From the NCBI RefSeq assembly GCF_020564355.1, contig NZ_JAJCRR010000001.1:620001-684000 (forward strand): a stretch of 64,000 nucleotides of DNA. The letters are read 5' to 3'. The position numbers and the translations under genes were made by a program. This stretch comes from Lachnospira pectinoschiza. GTDB lineage: Bacteria > Bacillota > Clostridia > Lachnospirales > Lachnospiraceae. Shown here in pieces: positions 58,941 through 64,000 of the stretch. Numbering within the stretch: the stretch's first letter is position 1; each line of letters begins with the position of its first letter. The notes under the pieces were generated by a model that saw only the letters and a program-made list of their open reading frames with translations, made no database searches and was not told where the DNA came from.

Positions 58941-59885
58941 TTACTGGTAATTGTTGCCGTTTTGTCCGCCGGATGTTTCATTTTCAGATATTCCTGTTTC
59001 AGATACTTCTGTTTCGTCGGAGGCTTCCTGTACTTTTTTAGCAGCTTCGGCTTCCTGCCTTGCGTATTCGGCACGTAGACGTTTTTCATCGGCTTCAATC
59101 TGCTTTTTTGTCTTTTTCTTACTTTTTTCTACCAAATATACAATCAGTGCAAGCAGTAAAATCGGTACGGCAAGCGTAACAACCGAAGCGAGAATCTCCG
59201 TAAAAAATGCATTTTCTAAAATAGACTTATGAATCGTTTTATACTGAGCTGAAGTGACTACGTCCGTTAAAAGCTGTGCGGTTGCGCTGTCAATTTCTTC
59301 ACCGTTGGACTGGATAAAGAAAGAGATGGCATTGCCCTGCATTACGGTGTAATACTTCTTCATGTAGACTGTGACCTGATTGTTGGCAACGGACTTTACA
59401 CTGGTGACAAAGTAAGGGATACCGTTTACATGTTCAATCGCGGAAGCTGTAATATTTTCGGTGACGCTCTCATTGTCTATGGCATCACTTTTCTGCAGAT
59501 ATTCATTAAAAAGGCTGTCCAGATCCGTATCGGAAAGTTCTGTAAAATCGGTTGATGCACTTCCTGCTTCTTTGCCGCTGATAATCAGTTCATAGCGTAC
59601 ATCCTGCGGAACGGCTTCTAAGTAAACGTGGTTGACGACCATTAAAGAACGCAGTTCTTCAACGTCATCCGTACCGATTAAATCCAGATAAGCGTTGTTG
59701 GAAGTGACAGAGCGGGTAAAACCAATCAGCTCGGACGGAACCTGTACTTCCAGATTAATATCCGAAAAACGGTATGTTGTGGTATTTTCTGCTGCCGCGC
59801 ATGAAAATGAAAAGAGCAGTGCCATCAGACAGAAAGCCATAAGAAAGGCAGTGCCTTTCCGATAAAATTTTAACAAATGTTTCAA
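58941..59885 (-). CDS. Membrane protein of unknown function
   Basis: 314 residues on the - strand, with GGAGG 8 bp before the ATG on that strand. Signal peptide (about 1-32, ending SCAAAENT), an extracytoplasmic domain of about 190 residues, one membrane helix (about 228-252, VTLAVPILLLALIVYLV), then a charged helical cytoplasmic tail (KKKTKKQIEADEKRLRAEYARQ) and an acidic Ser/Gly end. I do not recognise the outer domain. Divergent from der; its promoter overlaps der's. Confidence 0.75.
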   Translation of the reverse strand: MKHLLKFYRKGTAFLMAFCLMALLFSFSCAAAENTTTYRFSDINLEVQVPSELIGFTRSVTSNNAYLDLIGTDDVEELRSLMVVNHVYLEAVPQDVRYELIISGKEAGSASTDFTELSDTDLDSLFNEYLQKSDAIDNESVTENITASAIEHVNGIPYFVTSVKSVANNQVTVYMKKYYTVMQGNAISFFIQSNGEEIDSATAQLLTDVVTSAQYKTIHKSILENAFFTEILASVVTLAVPILLLALIVYLVEKSKKKTKKQIEADEKRLRAEYARQEAEAAKKVQEASDETEVSETGISENETSGGQNGNNYQ

Positions 59886-59956
59886 GTGGGTTACCTCCTG
59901 TAATGTAGTAAAAAATGTAGTTTCAGTAGTATATTTTCAGTGTTTTCCCCTCATGA

Positions 59957-59985
59957 ATGATAGCATATAACTTTACAAAAAGCAA
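59957..59985 (-). promoter_or_regulatory. Promoter of the unknown membrane protein gene
   Basis: On the - strand TTGCTT (59985-59980), 17 bp, TATCAT (59962-59957). Confidence 0.55.
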
Positions 59986-60000
59986 TGAAACTGATATTAT
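59972..60000 (+). promoter_or_regulatory. Promoter of der
   Basis: TTTACA at 59972-59977, 17 bp, TATTAT at 59995-60000. It overlaps the divergent promoter at 59957-59985, so the two units may compete for polymerase. Confidence 0.6.
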
Positions 60001-60039
60001 ATATTTAACTATGCATTAGGAAGAAATGGAGATTTATAT

Positions 60040-61365
60040 ATGAGTAAACCAATCGTTGCGGTTGTCGGCAGACCGAATGTCGGAAAGTCTACGCTTTTCA
60101 ATCATCTTGCCGGACAGCAGATTTCAATTGTAAAAGATACACCCGGTGTTACAAGGGATAGAATTTATGCAGAGGTTTCATGGCTGGATAAGAATTTCAC
60201 CCTGATTGATACGGGTGGTATCGAACCGGAAACCAAAGATATTATTCTCGCGCAGATGAGAGAGCAGGCACAGATTGCCATTGATACGGCAGATGTCATT
60301 ATCTTTATTACAGATGTAAGACAGGGGCTTGTCGATGCGGATGCCAAGGTGGCGGATATGCTGCGCCGTTCCCACAAGCCGGTTGTGCTGGTTGTCAACA
60401 AAGTGGACAACTTTGAAAAGCTGATGCCGGACGTTTATGAATTTTATAACTTAGGTATCGGTGACCCGATTCCGATTTCTGCAGTCGGAAAGTTAGGTAT
60501 TGGCGAAATGTTAGACGAGATTGTTAAGCATTTTCCAGAGGATACGCAGGAAGATGGAGAAGATGATCGTCCAAAGATTGCAATTGTCGGTAAACCAAAC
60601 GTTGGAAAATCATCTATTATTAATAAGATGGTCGGCGAACAGCGAGTGATTGTTTCGGATATTGCAGGAACAACAAGAGATGCCATTGATACGCCGGTTG
60701 TTTATAACGGCAGGGAGTATGTCTTTATTGACACTGCGGGACTCCGACGTAAGAGCAAAATTAAGGAAGAACTGGAACGTTACAGTATTATCCGTACCGT
60801 TGCTGCGGTGGAAAGAGCGGATGTGGTGATTCTGGTCATTGATGCGACAGAAGGTGTTACGGAGCAGGATGCCAAGATTGCCGGTATTGCACATGAGCGT
60901 GGAAAAGGCATGATTATTGCGGTGAATAAATGGGATGCCATTGAAAAGAATGACAAAACGATTTATGAGCATACGCAGAAGATTAAAGATACGCTTTCCT
61001 TTATGCCGTATGCGGAACTGCTGTTTGTATCGGCAAAGACCGGACAGCGTCTGAATAAAATTTATGACATGATTGATATGGTGATTGAAAGCCAGACGAT
61101 GCGTATTCCAACAGGTGTGTTGAATGAAATTTTAACAGAAGCCGTTGCCATGCAGCAGCCGCCGTCAGACAAGGGCAAGCGCCTGCGCATTTACTATATG
61201 ACACAGGTTGCGGTAAAACCGCCGACGTTTGTGATGTTTGTCAACGATAAAGAACTGACACATTTTTCATACACACGCTATATTGAAAATAAAATCCGGG
61301 AAGCATTTGGATTCCGCGGTACGGCACTGCGGTTTATCAACCGGGAACGTAAGGAGAAAGAATAA
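60040..61365 (+). CDS. der: Ribosome assembly GTPase Der
   Basis: 441 residues, ATG with AATGGAG before it. Two GTPase domains in tandem: GRPNVGKST (about 9-17) with DTGG, NKVD and GKPNVGKSS (about 186-194) with DTAG, NKWD; then a KH-like C-terminal domain ending [14 protein letters not shown]. Acts in 50S assembly. First gene of the der-plsY-gpsA-rsmD-coaD unit. Confidence 0.98.
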   Translation: MSKPIVAVVGRPNVGKSTLFNHLAGQQISIVKDTPGVTRDRIYAEVSWLDKNFTLIDTGGIEPETKDIILAQMREQAQIAIDTADVIIFITDVRQGLVDADAKVADMLRRSHKPVVLVVNKVDNFEKLMPDVYEFYNLGIGDPIPISAVGKLGIGEMLDEIVKHFPEDTQEDGEDDRPKIAIVGKPNVGKSSIINKMVGEQRVIVSDIAGTTRDAIDTPVVYNGREYVFIDTAGLRRKSKIKEELERYSIIRTVAAVERADVVILVIDATEGVTEQDAKIAGIAHERGKGMIIAVNKWDAIEKNDKTIYEHTQKIKDTLSFMPYAELLFVSAKTGQRLNKIYDMIDMVIESQTMRIPTGVLNEILTEAVAMQQPPSDKGKRLRIYYMTQVAVKPPTFVMFVNDKELTHFSYTRYIENKIREAFGFRGTALRFINRERKEKE

Positions 61366-61368
61366 AAA

Positions 61369-62022
61369 ATGGAACGAATCATTTGTCTTGTAATCGGGTA
61401 CCTTTTTGGCAATATTTTCCAGACCGGATACTGGTATGGAAAGTTTAACCATATTGACATCAGGGAATACGGAAGCGGCAATGCGGGAACAACCAATGTT
61501 ATGCGTACACTGGGAAAGAAAGCGGGCATTATCACGTATCTTTTAGATACTTTTAAGGCTGTTTTTGCTGCACTCGCAGTTCATTTCCTGTTTGGCAGAA
61601 ACAGTGATATTGAAATGCTGCTGTTTTTATACAGTGGTTTTGGTGTTGTACTGGGACACAATTTTCCGGTATATTTAAAGTTTAAAGGTGGAAAGGGAAT
61701 TGCGGCAACTTCGGGAGTGGCGCTTTCCCTGCTGCTGTTTCCGAAGCACTGCTGGGTATTTGCGGTATTCGGACTGATTACTTTTGCATCGGTAACGCTG
61801 ATTTCTAAGTATGTATCATTGGGTTCACTGGTGTTTATTACATTATTTCTCATTGAATTTTTAGCGTTCGGTGCGGCAGGATGGCTTCCGCTTACAGGCA
61901 GTGCAAAACTGGAAGCATACGGTATTTTAATCTGCCTTACGGTGCTGGCTTACATCAGACACCGCGGCAATATCGGACGACTGATGCACGGAACGGAAAG
62001 AAAGATTGGACATAAGGCTTAA
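61369..62022 (+). CDS. plsY: Glycerol-3-phosphate acyltransferase PlsY
   Basis: 217 residues with five or six membrane segments. PlsY motifs: GSGNAGTTNVMRTLGKKAG (about 38-56) and GHNFPVYLKFKGGKGIA (about 97-113). Transfers acyl from acyl phosphate (made by PlsX, gene at 37.2 kb) to glycerol 3-phosphate. Three bp after der and 14 bp before gpsA, which makes the glycerol 3-phosphate. Confidence 0.95.
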   Translation: MERIICLVIGYLFGNIFQTGYWYGKFNHIDIREYGSGNAGTTNVMRTLGKKAGIITYLLDTFKAVFAALAVHFLFGRNSDIEMLLFLYSGFGVVLGHNFPVYLKFKGGKGIAATSGVALSLLLFPKHCWVFAVFGLITFASVTLISKYVSLGSLVFITLFLIEFLAFGAAGWLPLTGSAKLEAYGILICLTVLAYIRHRGNIGRLMHGTERKIGHKA

Positions 62023-62036
62023 GAAGGGAGAACAAA

Positions 62037-63044
62037 ATGGCAAAGGTAAGTGTGATGGGTGCAGGAAGCTGGGGACTCGGACTTGCAATTCTTTTAAATA
62101 ATAACGGACATGATGTAAAAGTCTGGTCTGTTTTTCCTGAAGAAATCAAAGTGCTTGATAAAGAGCGTGAAAATAAAAAATGTCTTCCGGGTGTGCATAT
62201 TCCCGAAAAGATTGAAATGACGGCAGATACGGAATATGCAGTAAAGGGTGCAGATGTCATTGTACTTGCAGTCGCTTCGCCTTATACACGTTCCACTGCA
62301 AAGTTATTTGCACCGTTTGTAAAAGAAGGACAGTATGTTGTCAATGTCGGAAAGGGAATCGAAGAAAGCACATTAATGACACTGTGTCAGGTGGTAGAGG
62401 AAGAAATTCCGGCGGCAACGGTTGCTGTGCTTTCAGGACCAAGCCACGCAGAAGAAGTGGGACGTCTGATTCCGACGACCTGTGTCATTGGTACACATAA
62501 GAGAAAAGATGCAGAATATTTACAGAATATTTTTATGAGCGATGTTTTCCGTGTATATATCAGTCCGGATATGCTGGGAATCTGTATTGGCGGTGCATTA
62601 AAAAATGTCATTGCGCTGGCAGCAGGTATCGCAGACGGATTGGGGTACGGTGATAATACAAAGGCGGCACTGATTACAAGAGGGATTGCCGAGATTTCAA
62701 GACTGGGAACGGCTATGGGTGCCAATCCGTCTACATTCAGCGGACTTTCAGGTATTGGTGATTTGATTGTTACCTGTGCCAGTATGCACAGCCGCAACAG
62801 ACGTGCCGGTATCCTGATTGGACAGGGTAAGACCAAGGATGAAGCCATGGAAGAAGTGCAGATGGTTGTAGAAGGTGTATTTTCTGCAAAGGCAGCATTT
62901 GCACTGGCACAAAAATACAATGTTGAAATGCCGATTGTAGAGCAGGTCAACAAAGTTTTATTTGAAGATAAAAAACCGGCGGAAGCAGTCAAAGAATTAA
63001 TGCTCCGCGATAAAAAAATGGAAACAGGAGAATGGTCAGAATGA
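62037..63044 (+). CDS. gpsA: Glycerol-3-phosphate dehydrogenase [NAD(P)+]
   Basis: 335 residues. N-terminal dinucleotide fold MGAGSWGLGLA (about 6-16), SGPSHAEEVG, the catalytic Lys in GALKNVIALAAGI (about 190) and SRLGTAMG/FSGLSGIGDLIVTC. Makes sn-glycerol 3-phosphate from DHAP. Its TGA overlaps the rsmD ATG (ATGA). Confidence 0.97.
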   Translation: MAKVSVMGAGSWGLGLAILLNNNGHDVKVWSVFPEEIKVLDKERENKKCLPGVHIPEKIEMTADTEYAVKGADVIVLAVASPYTRSTAKLFAPFVKEGQYVVNVGKGIEESTLMTLCQVVEEEIPAATVAVLSGPSHAEEVGRLIPTTCVIGTHKRKDAEYLQNIFMSDVFRVYISPDMLGICIGGALKNVIALAAGIADGLGYGDNTKAALITRGIAEISRLGTAMGANPSTFSGLSGIGDLIVTCASMHSRNRRAGILIGQGKTKDEAMEEVQMVVEGVFSAKAAFALAQKYNVEMPIVEQVNKVLFEDKKPAEAVKELMLRDKKMETGEWSE

Positions 63045-63598
63045 GAGTAATTGCAGGCAGTGCAAGAAGTCTTCCGTTAAAGACACTGGAGGGCATGGAT
63101 ACCCGCCCGACAACAGACAGAATAAAAGAAACCCTGTTTAATATGATACAGTCGGAAATACCGGGCTGCCGCTTTCTGGATTTATATGCGGGGAGCGGGG
63201 CGATTGCTATTGAAGCGTTAAGCCGTGGGGCAAAAGAAGCCGTGCTGGTTGAAAATTCCAAAGCAGCGTGTGCCTGTATCCGTGAAAATCTCGCGTTTAC
63301 AAAGCTGGATTCACAGGCAGTTTTAATGGAACAGGATGTTGCGGCGGCAATTGTAAGACTGTCGGGACAGGAAGTGTTTGATATTGTATATATGGATCCG
63401 CCATATGCAAAGGATTATGAGCGCGGGGCATTGGAAGCGCTTGCTGCAGGCAGTATCATTGACGGATATACGACGATTATTATAGAAGAAAAACTGGATA
63501 CGGATTTGTCGTATGTGCAGGATTTGGGCTATACCATTACAAAGACAAAAACGTATAAGACGAATAAACATGTATTCCTGAAAAAGGAAGGAAAGTGA
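63041..63598 (+). CDS. rsmD: 16S rRNA (guanine-966-N2)-methyltransferase RsmD
   Basis: 185 residues from the ATG at 63041 in the ATGA overlap with gpsA (an ATG at 63032 is less likely). [46 protein letters not shown] (SAM site) and MDPPY catalytic motif are complete. It is 5 bp before coaD, the widespread rsmD-coaD pair. Confidence 0.96.
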   Translation: MRVIAGSARSLPLKTLEGMDTRPTTDRIKETLFNMIQSEIPGCRFLDLYAGSGAIAIEALSRGAKEAVLVENSKAACACIRENLAFTKLDSQAVLMEQDVAAAIVRLSGQEVFDIVYMDPPYAKDYERGALEALAAGSIIDGYTTIIIEEKLDTDLSYVQDLGYTITKTKTYKTNKHVFLKKEGK

Positions 63599-63603
63599 TA
63601 ATA

Positions 63604-64000
63604 ATGAAGAATGCAATCTATCCGGGCAGTTTTGACCCGGTTACATTGGGACATCTGGATATTATCCGCCGTTCATCCCGCCTGGTGGATCATTTAATTG
63701 TCGGTGTATTAAATAATAATACAAAAACACCGTTGTTTTCAGTAGATGAACGTGTTAATATGTTAAAAGATGTAACAAAGGATATAGACAATGTCGAAAT
63801 TTTAAGTTTTCGTGGGCTGCTTGTTGATTTTGCAAAAGAACATCAGGTGCAGACGATTATCAGAGGGCTGCGTGCAGTGACGGATTTTGAATATGAACTG
63901 GCGATGTCGCAGACAAACCGGGTGGCGAATCCCGATGTAGATACCATCTTTTTAAATACAAGTCTGAAGTATGCTTATCTGAGTTCAAGCATGGTAAAAG
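63604..64000 (+). CDS. coaD: Pantetheine-phosphate adenylyltransferase, partial
   Basis: 132 residues visible, cut at the window end. Starts [20 protein letters not shown] with the nucleotidyltransferase TxGH motif (about 14-17) and carries [14 protein letters not shown], the conserved substrate region, and LSSSMVK at the cut. It makes dephospho-CoA for CoaE (gene at 24.5 kb). Confidence 0.96.
   Translation, partial: MKNAIYPGSFDPVTLGHLDIIRRSSRLVDHLIVGVLNNNTKTPLFSVDERVNMLKDVTKDIDNVEILSFRGLLVDFAKEHQVQTIIRGLRAVTDFEYELAMSQTNRVANPDVDTIFLNTSLKYAYLSSSMVK

Overview
The window looks like a chromosomal housekeeping segment from an anaerobic, endospore-forming Firmicute. The spoIIIA operon, spoIVB, spo0A, a dacF-type carboxypeptidase, a pta-ackA acetate pair and the ylxM-ffh-rpsP-ylqC-rimM / rplS-lepB-ylqF-rnhB order fit class Clostridia, and a Lachnospiraceae-like genome is my best inference. 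The exact species cannot be read from the sequence. Nearly all genes lie on the + strand and are tightly packed. I see no phage, insertion sequence, CRISPR array or rRNA operon. One tRNA gene, tRNA-Leu(CAA), lies on the - strand.

Layout: (1) 1-6.6 kb: partial dacF (-) divergent from spoIIIAA-AH, the engulfment-stage channel and its ATPase, behind a good SigE-type promoter. (2) 6.6-17.1 kb: Asp23, nusB, xseAB, ispA, dxs, tlyA, nadK, argR, recN, spoIVB, a common clostridial string of RNA, isoprenoid, NAD(P), arginine-control and repair functions. (3) 17.2-21.6 kb: spo0A with Spo0A boxes in its promoter, a CwlO-like NlpC/P60 hydrolase, glgA, the tRNA and a small zinc-finger membrane protein. (4) 21.6-33 kb: polA, coaE, an unusual long FtsA-like ATPase, a WalJ-type metallo-hydrolase, an ACT protein, a DUF711 protein, metF, a deoxyinosine glycosylase and tmcAL (-). 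(5) 33-45.3 kb: pta-ackA, DUF177-rpmF, a histidine phosphatase, plsX-acpP-rnc-smc-ftsY, ilvA. (6) 45.6-58.8 kb: a secreted beta-helix-like lipoprotein, an AI-2E-type permease, ylxM-ffh-rpsP-khpA-rimM, rplS, lepB, rbgA, rnhB, ylqG/ylqH-like genes, yraN, pgeF, a small alarmone synthetase. (7) 58.9-64 kb: an unknown membrane protein (-), then der-plsY-gpsA-rsmD-coaD, the last cut by the window end.

The most notable unexplained structure is a dispersed family of compound palindromic intergenic elements, seen at 19.3, 24.3, 27.3, 28.6, 31.6, 36.4 and 38.6 kb. Most sit just upstream of a ribosome binding site on the + strand, share modules in the same order, and keep their stems through paired base changes. 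Other structures worth a second look are 23-bp tandem palindromic repeats at the spoIIIA promoter, an isolated long hairpin between divergent tmcAL and pta, a GC-rich structured gap after ilvA, and the absence of trmD from its usual place between rimM and rplS.

Function calls rest on recognisable motifs, length and gene order, without database searches. Promoters, operators and terminators are pattern calls by eye.
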